Below are positions 24,054-35,240 of a stretch of DNA of 64,000 bases, piece by piece. The stretch comes from Blastocystis hominis (taxonomy: Eukaryota > Sar > Bigyra > Opalinata > Blastocystidae): contig NW_013171816.1 in assembly GCF_000151665.1 (NCBI RefSeq), positions 1,002,204 to 1,066,203 of the forward strand. The letters run 5' to 3'. The first letter of the stretch is position 1. Every line of letters starts with the position of its first letter. Under the pieces are notes generated by a model. The model saw nothing but the letters and a program-made list of their open reading frames with translations. It had not been told where the DNA came from and ran no database searches. A program made the position numbers and the translations under genes.

Positions 24054-25275
24054 ATGTTCAACGCTCTCTCTTTCATTCTATTTGGAATAATGCTTGGCGG
24101 CTTCCTATTTTTGTCGTATAAGAGCGTGGAGTTTACCAAGGTTTTCCCTGAGAATAGTTCGGCGAAAATTTCTTCTCCTGTTGTGGAGCAGAAGATCAAT
24201 TTAAATGTATTGGAATAATTTCGTTGATGAGATTGTAGGAAGAATATGACATTACCGTAGTGTCACAGTCGAGGTGAGTGGAGTGCCTTGGTTCTAATGG
24301 CATAGTTTTGAACGTGTTTATTTCCTTCCCTATTGGCTTGACCGCTGGAAAGGGTATTGCTGTGCGTAGTTGACTCATATAGTCCTCTGTCGATTGCGTT
24401 TTTCCTCTACGGTCACGGATCAGTAATTTACGAAGACTACATCAAAACACTCGATATTCCGAATCGGTTGAATGTCATTGCACACTTCAGTGATGCGCCG
24501 GACCCATACCCGATTAACAAGCTGAGAAATATCGCCTTAAGAAATGTTCGCACAACCCACATTTGGCTTGCAGATATGGATATGTGGCCTGCCTGTACAT
24601 TTGTTGATAGTCCCCCTCATCTCCAGTGGATCTGTACAGTACTCTTAAGTCCCTCCCTCGCGACTACCTTCAGAGGAATGATGTTGCGACGATCATTCCA
24701 GCCTTTGAGTTCATTCTCCCTAAGGGCTCCATTTGCGATAGTTTTACGGGCTGTATCGACAAGTAAGCCTCGCTGCTGATTCGGTTGATTGTAGCATCAA
24801 AAACCTCCTTCCAAGTACCAAGAAGGATGTGCTCGAGTGTGTTGAAAAGGGCTTATGCAATCGTTTCCGAGTCGCTTCGCATACGCATTCATACCATTTT
24901 GATGAGTGGAACACTCTCCCACCGACGACCTATGTAACCGACGTGCCTTGTATGGAGAACGACATTCAAGAGCCCTACATTGTGGTGAAACGAAGCGAGA
25001 AACTGCCTCCGTTCGACGAGCGATTTGTGAACTATGGAAAGAATAAGGTGCAATGGATCACACATCTCCGACTGCTGGGGTACAAGTATACGGTTCTGTC
25101 GCAGAGCTTTGCGATTGATGTGCCGCATCCCAAGTCGAAGATTGCAGAGGATTGGTTTGCGGAGGGATCGAAGACGAACTGGCGAACGAAGATGCATGTG
25201 TATGTGGATGCGTTTACCGAGGAAGTGTTGCGAAGCACTGTGGATCAGAAGCTGCAAACGCCTCTCTGCTCTTAG
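24054..25275 (+). CDS. GT49-type glycosyltransferase (B4GAT1/LARGE C-terminal family), copy 1
   Basis: Type II membrane enzyme of the Golgi, by family a beta-glucuronyl- or N-acetylglucosaminyl-transferase-like GT. Six exons: 24054-24206, 24239-24273, 24306-24353, 24383-24594, 24627-24762 and 24795-25275, with 354 aa. A short cytosolic end and a signal anchor (ILFGIMLGGFLFL) come first. PYPINKLRNIALRNV and the DXD-containing WLADMDMWP are the catalytic signature. VATIIPAFEFILP, EPYIVVKRSEKLPPFDERF and YGKNKVQWI follow as in GT49 proteins. Introns are 29-32 nt. TAG is encoded. Confidence 0.8.
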
Positions 25276-25384
25276 TGTGGTGATCATCAATCAGGTTAGA
25301 GAGAGTTTTCATAGAATCAAGCGTGATATTAACAAATGAATTGCAATTGTTTGCTTGGAACAAACACTCCAAACAAGTACAAGC

Positions 25385-26888
25385 TTAATATCCATAGCCA
25401 TAGCTCTGATCGTATCCGTAGCCCTGATCATAACCACCCTGATCATATCCATAGCCCTGATCATATCCACTCTGATCGTATCCGTAGCCTTGATCATAGC
25501 CATATCCCTGATCATATCCATATCCTTGATCATATCCACTCTGGTCATATCCGTAGCCCTGATCATATCCGTAGCCCTGATCGTATCCATATCCCTGATC
25601 ATATCCATAGCTCTCATCGTACTGCTCAACGGGCGCGGCGGGAGCTTTCTTCGCAGGCTTGGCGGGCGCCTTCTTGGCGGGCTTGCGAGGAGCGAAGTCC
25701 TCTTCCTCCTCCTCCTCTTCCTCGGTCAACTCCACAGGCTTGCGGGCAGGTTTGCCAGGCTTGGCGGGCGCCTTCTTGGCGGGCTTGCGAGGAGCGAAGT
25801 CCTCCTCCTCCTCGTCCTCATCATCGAAGCGGCTCGCCTTCTTGGCAGGCTTGGCAGGAGCCTTCTTGGCAGGCTTACGAGGCGCGAAGTCCTCCTCGTC
25901 GTCCTCCTCGGACACTTCGACAGGTCGGCGACCAGGCTTCATTGGAGGCTTCTTGGCGGGCTTGCGAGGAGCGAAGTCCTCCTCTTCCTCTTCCTCCGAC
26001 ACTTCCAATCCACGACGACCAGGCTTCATTGGAGGCTTCTTAGCGGGTTTGCGAGGCGCGAAGTCGTCCTCCTCCTCGGACACTTCCAGTCCACGGCGGC
26101 CAGGCTTCATTGGAGGCTTCTTGGCAGGCTTGCGAGGCGCGAAGTCCTCATCCTCCGAGCCGGACAGATCCATCGCGGGCTTCTTCATGTTCCTAGCGGG
26201 CTTGCGAGGCGCGAAATCATCATCATCGTCATCCTCAAAGCGGCTCGCCTTCTTAGCAGGCTTGCGAGGAGCAAAGTCGTCGTCGTCGTCGTCTTCGAAG
26301 CGGCTCGCCTTCTTGGCAGGCTTGCGAGGAGCGAAGTCGTCGTCGTCATCATCGTCGTATTTGCTGGACTTCTTTCCCTTCTTAGGAACATAGTCGTCCT
26401 CGTAGTCATCGTCATAGTCGTTCTTCTTGGCCTTTCCGCCCTTTCCAGCCCAGATCTGGTCGACGAAACAGTCCTGAATGAACTGCTTCACACCTTCCTT
26501 ATCACTAGGCTGAGGACGAGGATTCTTATTCTCATCCCAGTTCTTCAGGTACTTCTTAGCAGCTTTCTATCTGTCAACGCGGAGAAATTACACAAACCTT
26601 GTTTCCTCCGGTAACTACCAGGTCAACTTCCTCCTTGGTCCAAGTAGCGAGGGTCAAGTGCTTAATTGTGTGGCTGAAAGAACGGCTACAACATGAAACG
26701 ATACAAACACAACCCACTGGACTCCACTGCATCCAGTGCATACCAGAGTGAGGAAATCCATCACAAAATACTGAGGACCCTAAAGATAACTCATCGTTGG
26801 CATGGATGACCTTCTGGTTACAAACAAAACAGTTGCGGTTTCCAGCCTTCTTCTGGAACTCCTTCAAGCGCTTCTCGAGGGCAGACAT
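25385..26888 (-). CDS. ArfGAP with charged FAPRKPAKK repeats and a YGYDQG prion-like tail
   Basis: Four exons (introns 26780-26810, 26686-26717 and 26567-26597). The N-terminal 120 residues are an ArfGAP zinc finger: CFVCNQK, then CTGCSGVHRSFSHTIKHL, with the catalytic Arg in GVHR. ArfGAPs switch off Arf GTPases in vesicle budding. After DCFVDQIWAGK the protein becomes repetitive. There are nine FAPRKPA units separated by acidic runs or PPMKPGRR linkers, then about thirteen YGYDQG-like units to the end (YGYGY). The tail resembles self-associating low-complexity domains. TAA is encoded at 25385; TGTTTGTT lies about 20 nt beyond (25359-25366). Confidence 0.85.
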
Positions 26889-27476
26889 ACTTCCAAATCC
26901 TGAATAAATAATGTGGACAATATCTCATCTGAACAATGATAACCGCGGTTATGTGTTTTTGTACATATCGCAATTCTCCTATGTTTGCATGGATGTAGAG
27001 TATTGCAACAACTGGAAAACGTAGTAGGCAAAGTTTGTGTAGTTTAATAGTGTTCACACTCTTCTATTTGAAATACGACGTAAACATCATAATTGCCATA
27101 GGATAGCACATAATAAAGAGTAAATCTAGAATATAAGATGGATTCAAGTAAAATGCATTTACCGCGGTTATACCGAACATGCTTATTTCCAAATGCCAAT
27201 TTTTCACATTATTCTCTGTAACATTAATAACGCATGATAAGCAAGCATCACACCACTCATGTGAAAATGTGACATCATTCCTTAAGTAAATAACATAGTC
27301 AAATAATAAAACGAGTTCAATGTATTATTTATCATATTCTTTTTCTTCGTCACAATCATTTACTTTACTTTGTTTTTGTTATATGTAAAATATGAGGTAA
27401 TCGCGCTTTATTTCAGAATATAACAATGTAGTGATCAAGAGACTAACATTGTCCAAATGCTACTAAATAGGAAGAG
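26889..27476. other. divergent intergenic region
   Basis: 588 bp of AT-rich DNA between the ArfGAP (-) and AMBRA1-like (+) genes, one of the longest gaps here. No open frame or RNA gene is seen. It holds two CCGCGG-centred palindromes (see next entry). Confidence 0.5.
26939..26952. promoter_or_regulatory. CCGCGG-centred palindrome in a divergent promoter
   Basis: ATAACCGCGGTTAT is a perfect 14-bp palindrome about 50 bp upstream of the ArfGAP start. A second copy of the core (TTACCGCGGTTATA) lies near 27160. In otherwise AT-rich DNA such a paired GC core could be a factor site; this is inference. Confidence 0.35.
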
Positions 27477-29398
27477 ATGTGGGCGATATCGTGTTCACGA
27501 ATGATGAATAGATGGATTTTCTTCAAACAGATATCAAAAGAGGCTCTTTGACATTTATGCGGAAACAAAGTCAGTAAAAGATGTATTGGTGTGGTCCTTA
27601 TCTCACCAAACTAGTTTAAGGGAGAAGAAGTTCAATTCATGTATCCCGAAACTGTAAAGAGTACAATCACAATTGAATTCCAAAAAGAAGGGTATTTCTT
27701 ATCCTGCATATATATCCTAGTCACATTTTCGCCTCAACTCATGGAGATCATACCATTAAAATTGTCGACTTCTCTACAGGCCATATTATTCGGGTATGTT
27801 GTTTTCTACATCCCCGAATGACTAGACGTTGGTTGGGCACCCTCGTACTCCTTGGGCAGTGAAATTTCATCCTCGTAATCCCGATATCTTAGTGAGTGGA
27901 TGCATCGGTTCCTTCGTGATCGTCTGGGACTGGAGAAACAACGAGATCTTAGCTCAGACCATCATCATGCAGAACGTGATCATATCCTCTCTGGACTGGC
28001 ATCCATCGTTTGATTGAATGTCTGGTTTGACCCTCAGAAAAGAACTCATTTTGATCACTTGCGGCACCACCGTGTACATCTGGAACTATTCCGTGGTGGC
28101 AATCCCCCGCTCTCACGCATAGAAGAACATTCTGATTAACCTTTTCCCCACAAGCGTTCGCAAGTTCCAATTCGCTCAGTTTTACGGAGACGGCCGAGGA
28201 TTCATCGCCTGTTCGTTTGTCGACATGGCTTCATTGTGCAGCCCACGAAAATCTGACGAATCGAAGGCAGCCTCGCACCTTCACGATCAGTCGCTACCAG
28301 CTGGTGAAAGACGTACGCTCCACGTTGTGCTTTGACTCGAAGAACTACACCAAAGCCACGGTCGTGTACGGATGCAACGACATCACCGATCAATCCACTG
28401 TGAACTGTGCCAACGGCATCCACTTCTCGCAGAACGGAGATTACGCCATCATTTCCGTGTAGCAACTCAATCCCTTGGCTCTCTAGAAGCGAACCTCCGC
28501 AGAACTCGCTCTACTCCTTGGACTCCGTTCCCGATATTCCCCGCCCGTCCCTGCTCCAGCTGAACAATCGGCGCATTCCCGTCCATTCTGGCGACGCTCT
28601 GTCTCCTCTCCCCGCTCCCGCGCAGACGCCTCGGCCCCAGGAAACAGTGTTCCACCTCACGCCCTCACGGACCGCCGCCTCGCAGGAAGCCCCGCGCGTT
28701 CCCACGCTTTTCACCCCGCCGCATCCCCGCACTCCCGCGGGTTCTGCGCTGCACACGCCGCCATTGGAACCGCGGGAATATCACGAAGACATGGCCGCTT
28801 CACTGCTGCAACGACCGCCGAGCATGCTCTTTCTCAACCCTCCCGCAGCGCCGTTGCTGCACCCGCTGGCGGTTCCTGTGTATGAACCTGTTCAGATGAT
28901 TTATCCGATCCGGTCGCCTCGCTACATCGCAAAAGTAAGCTTATTGGGAAACACCCTCGGGAAGATTGTGAGCAAAATTCGAATTCCGGGTAGGAGAAGA
29001 AAGGGGGTGGAACGTAGAAAATGCGATGGTGTCTTCCTTGCAAATCTCTCCAAGCAATGATTTCATTTTAACGTCGTATCGTATTCGTAGCACGGAAACA
29101 TCGAATTCATTCAAATCGATTTTCTTTCACATCTATCGGCAGCTGGATTGGCGGTTGTATGTAGGTGCAGGCCAAGAGAGTCGAGCCTAGTTCGAAAAAA
29201 TCGGTGTGAACGATAACGCCAATATAGCTGTGTGGAGCCCTCTGATGGATGGCCTCGTTGTGGGCACTGAAAAAGGAAAATTGTATATTTTTAGATCTGT
29301 TATTTCGCCTCTGTCTCGTACCAGACCCATCGCACAACCCTCCTGCCCAGAGAGTGCCAATCAAGATACTCCTCCACCAGCTATGGACACTGTGTCTT
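27477..29398 (+). CDS. AMBRA1: AMBRA1-like WD40 protein
   Basis: AMBRA1 is a beta-propeller adaptor of CRL4-type ubiquitin ligases and autophagy in animals. Exon 1 starts at 27477 (MWAIS), and ten or more introns of 28-40 nt follow. N-terminal repeats match AMBRA1: HIFASTHGDHTIKIVDFSTG, LVGHPRTPWAVKFHPRNPD and SGCIGSFVIVWDWRNN. A Pro/Ser-rich linker (about residues 300-450) separates them from C-terminal blades: VNCANGIHFSQNGDYAI, VSSLQISPSNDFIL, and NIAVWSPLMDGLVVGTEKGK. The split propeller with a disordered insert is typical of AMBRA1. No stop is encoded before the motif: the frame ends at T29398, 4 nt before TGTTTGTT, giving ...AMDTVS. Read literally it would run antisense into Kri1 to 29529. 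Confidence 0.7.
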
Positions 29399-29402
29399 GC
29401 TG

Positions 29403-29417
29403 TGTTTGTTACAAACA
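29403..29417. terminator. palindromic two-way poly(A) signal
   Basis: TGTTTGTTACAAACA: plus-strand TGTTTGTT (29403-29410) and minus-strand TGTTTGTA (29410-29417) overlap by one base. Both flanking genes (AMBRA1-like, Kri1) lack an encoded stop and end 4 nt from their own motif. Confidence 0.8.
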
Positions 29418-29421
29418 GAAT

Positions 29422-31718
29422 ACTTGGATTCCTTCGACTTGGAAGAAGAAGAAGAAGCAGCCTTCGCCTCGTCACTCTTCTTTGCGTTTTTATTCTTCTT
29501 CGAGCGGCGATTCTTCTTCTCTACTGTAGCTTTTTTCTCCTGCTCCTTCATTCTTCGCTCTGCTTCCTTCTTCTCCTTCTTTCGCTGCTTCTTCTCCTTC
29601 TTTCGGTTCTCCTTCGCTTCCTGCTCCTCTCTCTTCAGCTGCTTCTTCAGCAGCGCTTTGAACTTCCCCACCTTGTTCTTTGTAATTCTCCATTCGTGAT
29701 CGCGATACGGCGCGAGCTTCTTAATCGACACGAACTTGCGCAGCTCGCTATCGTCCGCCTGGAGAATTTCATCCGTCGATAAGCCATAGGAGAGAGGACG
29801 GACCTTCGTGTAGTGGAAGCGCACGGGAGTGTCGCCGATCATATCTTCGTAATCGAGATTGTAGAGCTCATCGACGAGCTTCTCAGCCTCTTCTCGATGC
29901 TTCTTCAATTCTTCATCTTCTTCCTCCGTTCGTTTTTCATTCTCATTCTCATTTTCCTTCTCTTCATCCAACAATTCCTCATCACTTCCTTTCTCATGAT
30001 CTTCATCTTCCGAATCTTCTTCTTCTTCCTTCTCTTCGACTTCCATTTCTTTCTTCACCTCTTCAGGAAGCTCGTCTTCATCCAAAATCTCCTCTAAATG
30101 AAGATCCGGCTTCACATCCGGATTCTCTTCGTCTTCTCCGTAATAATCATCATTGAACAAGCTTTCCATTTCGGCGTCGTATTTCGCAGGATCCCAGTCC
30201 TCATCCAGGTTAATTTTACTCATCAAGTCCTTATCCAATCCTCCGATTTCTTGGATTTCGTGCAGTTTCTTTTCGATTTCTTGACGCTTCAATGCACGCA
30301 ATCGACGAAGTTCCTCTTCGCGACGTTTTCGTTCGTCTTCTTGTCTCGTTTCGTTCAGGAAAGCTATTGAATCGAATTCTGTTCATAAAAAAGGATATAA
30401 TTTCTTGGCCTCTCGTTCCTGCTTTCGCTTATCTTTCGAGCGTCGCATCGATCCTTCGATGTTTCTACCTTTCATTTCTCCTCTTCTCGCCTACCGCGGA
30501 TACGAAATAATATTCTCCTGCTCGTATCGGGTATTGAACAGATATTCGTAACGGTCTTGCTGGTCAATGTCCTTGATATCTTCGTCCAGATCGACATCTT
30601 TCGTCGCCTTCGTGCTCTCCACATCCATGTGTCCATCGCTATCCAATCAAATCTCCCCTCAACTCGCTACTCCAGATCGAAATCGTCGCCGTCTCCTTTC
30701 CATCGCATGTTCTTAATGTAGTCCAGAAGGAATCGCTCCTTCTCGTCTTCAGGCGTCGCTTGCAGATAGTTCTGCACGTTCTTCTTCATTTCTTCGTCCG
30801 CGTTTTCTTCCAAGTACTGTGCGAACTTGTCTTGCTCTTCCTCGGGAACATCTCGCTTTGTGAAGAAATCCTCGTCGTCGTCGCTCTCTCCCATCTTCGC
30901 TTCCACCGTGATGTTAAGAATTAAACAAAGGCAAGTCAATAGGATATTCTTCTTTCTGAATTCCTTCCAGCACTTCTTTCTTGAGGTTCTCTTCTTCTTC
31001 TGCCTTCGAAAGTATTCTCTATGAAGATCAAAGGAAACGTTGACTACTCACTTCTTCCTTCTTCTCTGAACCCTTCTTCTCAGCTGAATCTGCGTCCGAA
31101 TCTGCGTCCGAATCTGCGTCCGAATCAGAGTCTGAATCTTTATCCAGAGTTCCCCTAGAAATAAATGAAATAGTAAAAGAGAAAACGCCAATGCTCGCTC
31201 TCGAATCATATCCTTTGCAGTACTATTCATCAAACAACAGCCAACTCGATTACTATGCTTCTTTCTTCTTCTTCTTTTCTTTTTCATCATCTTCGTCGTC
31301 ATCATCATCTTCTTCAAAAAACTTGAACTCCTTATCGAAAATACTACAACGTAAGAAACCACCCAGAATGTTCTACCGTGGGTCCTTGATTTTAATCATT
31401 TGGATCTCATTCAAAATTTCTGCTTCTTTCTTAAAACTATGCATTGACCACAAACATGACTATTATACGTCAAACCTTGCCCTTCGTCTTCTTCCGATGA
31501 CTCTTCATCATCGCCATCCAGATCAATGCCCATTTCTCTGGCTTTGGCCAACTCCTGTTTTTGCTTTCTTTTTTCGAATCTATTCAGTCAACATCATTGC
31601 TTAGTGCATACTCTTCTTTAAATTGCTTATTAACATGGAGTTGGTTGATATCTTCCGAATCGCTTCCCTCATCACTGCTAAACACATCCAACGTCTTCTT
31701 CTCCTTTTTTGAACTCAT
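29422..31718 (-). CDS. KRI1: Kri1, 40S ribosome biogenesis factor
   Basis: Nucleolar protein that works with Krr1 in 18S rRNA maturation. It starts at 31718 (MSSKKEKKTLDVFSSDEGSD); short introns include one of 32 nt near 31600. Kri1 blocks are present: RFEKRKQKQEL, IKIKDPRIFDKEFKFFEED, and YLQATPEDEKERFLLDYI. Further on come DRYEYLFNTRYEQENII, RNIEGSMRR, EEELRRLRALKRQEIEKKL, DYEDMIGDTPVRFHYTKV and DEILQADDSELRKFVSIKKL. Long Lys/Glu-rich stretches lie between. The frame ends at T29422, 4 nt before TGTTTGTA, so polyadenylation makes TAA; a literal TAG lies at 29381. The partner Krr1 is also in this window. Confidence 0.85.
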
Positions 31719-32072
31719 ATTCGTTGTAAAAATAATCTAAGGAAGGAGTGGAAAAGAATCACTGAAGTTTTTAAAGTTATAGTGGTTCGGTTGTGTTTAC
31801 AAGCTCGATTTGAATGCATTTGTTAAATATCTGCTATTATTGAAGTAACAGAGTAATTGGATAAAGTCGAGCCTTTATCTCTTTTATTCAACTCTAATAC
31901 ACAAGAGAAATCACTTTATTATTTATGAATAGCAATCTCTTAGAATGGTAATAATACCCCTGGGTAGCAATTTCCACTCTGTGATTGGCAAGAGATTCTG
32001 TAACCCCCAAGCAAATGAGTTGTTCTAGAATATGCATTTTCCCCAGATTACTTTTTCTTTGTGCAATAACTG
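31719..32072. other. divergent intergenic region
   Basis: 354 bp between Kri1 (-) and Grp94 (+). It must hold both promoters. I see no frame, RNA gene or clear ER-stress element. Confidence 0.5.
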
Positions 32073-34939
32073 ATGAAAAGCATTCTGAAGTATTTGCTCT
32101 ATACGCTTATGGTGGTTGCGCTCCTCTCTGGACCGAGTAAATCCTGAAAGAGTTGATAATTGATAGGTATGATGGTGTTTGCCCAGGAGGATGATGAAAT
32201 TATGGAGGAGATCCCTATCGAGACTTCGGAGGAGGCTGTAGAGGAGAATCCTACGATGGAAACTTATGAATTCCAAACGGAAGTGAATCGTCTTATGGAT
32301 ATTATTATTAACTCTCTTTACCAGAATAAGGATGTGTTCTTGCGTGAAGTGATTTCGAACTCTGCTGATGCGCTTGACAAGATCCGTTTCATTTCTCTGA
32401 CGAATAACGAGGTACGTAGTTGTTCAATGCAATGTCAAACGTTGTGAATTGTGCTTCTTTTTGTACGATTATGATGAGCTTGTGTCTGTGAGGATAGAGA
32501 TCTCCAGGAACAGCTTTGTGCTGGCGAACCCTTCTGGTCCTCTATTCGTATGAACGCACTTTGCGTGAAAACGCGGTCTGAATCATGCTGTTGTGTTCGA
32601 ATGAATGAATGAATGAATGAATGAATGAATGAATGAATGAATGAATGAATAATTGAATGAATGAATTTGCAAATTGTTGAACATTTATCTAACGATGTCT
32701 CTAGGCTCTGGGAGACGACTCCGTGGACGACTTGGATATTCGCATCAAGTTCGACGAGGAGGCTGGTACTCTGACGATCACGGATCGTGGTATTGGTATG
32801 ACGAAGCAAGAGCTGATCGAGCATCTTGGAACGGTGGCCAAGTCGGGTACGACGCAGTTCGTGGAGAAGATGGCTGCTGGAGGCGATCTGAACATGATCG
32901 GTCAGTTCGGTGTGGGTTTCTACTCTGTGTATTTGGTGTCGGATCGCGTGGTGGTGCGATCTAAGAGCGACGAGGATCCCGTTCAGCACATCTGGGAATC
33001 CAGCGCGGATGCGACGTTCAAGGTGGGCGAAGATCCTGCGGGCAACACGCTGGGTCGCGGTACGGAGATCACGATGTATCTGAAGGACGATGCGAAGGAA
33101 TATTTGGATGCGGACAAGCTGGAAGGCCTGATCAAGAAGTACTCGGAGTTCATTACGTTCCCGATCTATCTGTATAAGAGCCACACGGAGACGGTGGAGG
33201 TGCCTGTGGAGGAAGAGGAAGAGGAGGATGTGTTCGAGGGCGAGGATCTGGAGGATGAGGAAGGAAGCAACGCGGAGGAAGTCGAGGAAGAAGAGGCGGA
33301 GAGCGACAAGCCCAAGACGCGCACGGAGGAGAAGACGGTGTGGGACTGGGAGCTCATGAACGAGCAGAAGGCGATCTGGTCTCGCGACAAGAGCGAGATT
33401 TCGGACGAGGAGTACGCCAACTTCTACAAGACGCTGGTGCGCAACAGTGAGCAGGAGCCTCTGACCTGGACCCACTTCAAGGCGGAGGGAGAGATCGACT
33501 TCAAGTGCATTCTGTACCTGCCCAAGAAGGCGCCCGCCGATCTGTACGAGGACTTCTACCACAAGAAGATGAACAACCTGCATCTGTACGTGCGCAAGGT
33601 GCTGATCCAGGATTCGTTCGACGATCTGCTTCCTCGCTATCTGTCCTTTGTGGTGGGTGTCGTGGACTCGGACGATCTGCCTCTGAACGTGTCGCGTGAG
33701 CAGCTGTCGCAGGACAAGGTGCTGAAGGTGATGGGCAAGAAGATCGTGCGCAAGGCCATCGAGATGATCAAGAAGCTGGCCGAGGAAACGGCTGCGGAGA
33801 AGGAGGCTGAGAAGGCTGAGAAGGAAGCCGAGAAGACCGAGAAGACCGAGACGGAGGAGCAAGTGGAGCAGACTGAGCAGACTGAGCAGAAGGAGGAGGA
33901 AGTGGAGAGCACGCAGCCCGAAGACAACGCGAACTACATCGAGCTGTGGGAGCAGTTCGGCAAGTCGCTGAAGATCGGAGTGATCGAGGACAGCGCGAAC
34001 CGCAACAAGCTGGCGCGTCTGCTGCGCTACAAGTCGTCGACCTCGGAGGGCAAGTGGACCTCGCTGGAGAACTACGTGAAGCGCATGAAGGACTGGCAGA
34101 AGCAGATCTACTTCGTGAGCGGCGATTCGGAGGAGAAGCTGGCCGAGTCGATGTTCCTGGAGACGTTCAAGCGTCGCGGTGTGGAGGTTCTGTACTTCAC
34201 GGAGGCGATCGATGAGTACGTGGCGCAGAACCTGCGGGAATTTAACGGCAAGACGCTGCAGGACATCACGAAGGAGGGCGTCGAGCTGGGCGACGAGAAG
34301 GAGCATCAGAAGAAGGTGCAGAAGGCCTACGAGGAGAAGTACGAGAGCTTCACGAAGTGGCTGAAGGAGCTGCTGGGCGACAAGGTGGACAAGGTGGAGA
34401 TTTCCAGCAAGCTGGAGTCCGCGCCCGCCGTGCTCTCGACGAGCCGCTACGGCTACTCCGCCACGATGGAGCGCATCATGAAGTCGCAGGCGCTGCAGAA
34501 CCCGGAGCGAGCGAAGTACTTGAAGTCGCACAAGATCATGGAGATCAATCCGCGCCACCCGATCATTTCCAGCCTGCAGAAGATGGCCGACGAGGATCCG
34601 GAGAGCGACGTGGCGCGCGACTTCGCCAATCTGCTGTACGACAGCGCGCTGATGAACTCCGGCTTCATGATCGAGGAGCCCAACGAGTTCGCCACGCGTC
34701 TGTACAGCCTGATGAAGGAGTCGCTGCAGCTGGAGAGCATGGAGTTGGAGCCCGAGATTGAAGTGCCCGAGGAAACGAACGAGGAGGAAGAGGAGGAAGA
34801 AGCGACGGAGGAGGACGAGGACGAGAACGAGAACGGCATCAAGGTGGATCTGAAGAACGGAGAACAGATGGATGAGGACGAGTTCCGCGAGATGCTGAAG
34901 AAGGATCGCAAGGAGGACGAGGAGGATGACGAGCTGTAA
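32073..34939 (+). CDS. HSP90B1: endoplasmic reticulum Hsp90 (Grp94/endoplasmin)
   Basis: ATP-driven chaperone of the ER lumen. Exons 32073-32136, 32167-32411 and 32705-34939, 847 aa. A signal peptide ([16 protein letters not shown]) starts it. Then come the N-terminal ATPase ([38 protein letters not shown]), an acidic linker and the middle domain ([15 protein letters not shown]). The C-terminal dimer domain is followed by an acidic tail ending EDDEL, a KDEL-like ER retrieval signal. Intron 1 is 30 nt but intron 2 is 293 nt (32412-32704), far beyond the local norm. Codon use is strongly biased to G/C. TAA is encoded; TGTTTGTT lies about 80 nt downstream. Confidence 0.95.
32599..32666 (+). repeat. 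(GAAT)n microsatellite inside a long Grp94 intron
   Basis: Thirteen uninterrupted GAAT units, then a slightly broken copy, lie within the 293-nt second intron of the Grp94 gene. Such tetranucleotide tracts often vary in length between strains. Confidence 0.9.
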
Positions 34940-35240
34940 AGAGAGGAGAATGTACACTGGATTGATTGATTGATTGAGTTGGGCTTATTTGCTGTATTTA
35001 AATGATGGGTTGAGTGAGTTGTTTGTTGGAAATGCGTTGGATGGATGGAGAGAGAAAGGAAAGGTTTGGTAGAATGATCCTGTTTAGAAAGAAAGTAAAA
35101 ATTGCATGCGAGTGTAATTTCGACGATTTTACCTATCAAGCGAAAGCTTTACATTTGAAAAGGGTGTCACTGTTGAGCAATAGACATTTTGTGGAGTATT
35201 GAGCGATTCGGTTCTGAGGAAACTCCCTAATTTAGTTTAG
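34940..35240. other. intergenic stretch
   Basis: 301 bp holding the Grp94 3' end, with GATT repeats near 34960 and TGTTTGTT near 35020, and the upstream region of the next gene. Nothing else is seen. Confidence 0.5.

Noticed and set aside
25355-26614. 419-codon plus-strand open frame opposite the ArfGAP repeats
   Set aside because: Produced by the repetitive acidic/basic codons of the ArfGAP tail read backwards; only I/L/S/G repeats.
32599-32666. Direct GAAT repeats considered as a CRISPR-like array
   Set aside because: Four-base units with no spacers: a simple microsatellite inside an intron.
32435-34957. 840-codon minus-strand open frame opposite Grp94
   Set aside because: It mirrors a G/C-biased coding strand; the antisense product is Leu/Val/His/Arg-rich with no family match, while the plus strand is unmistakable Hsp90.
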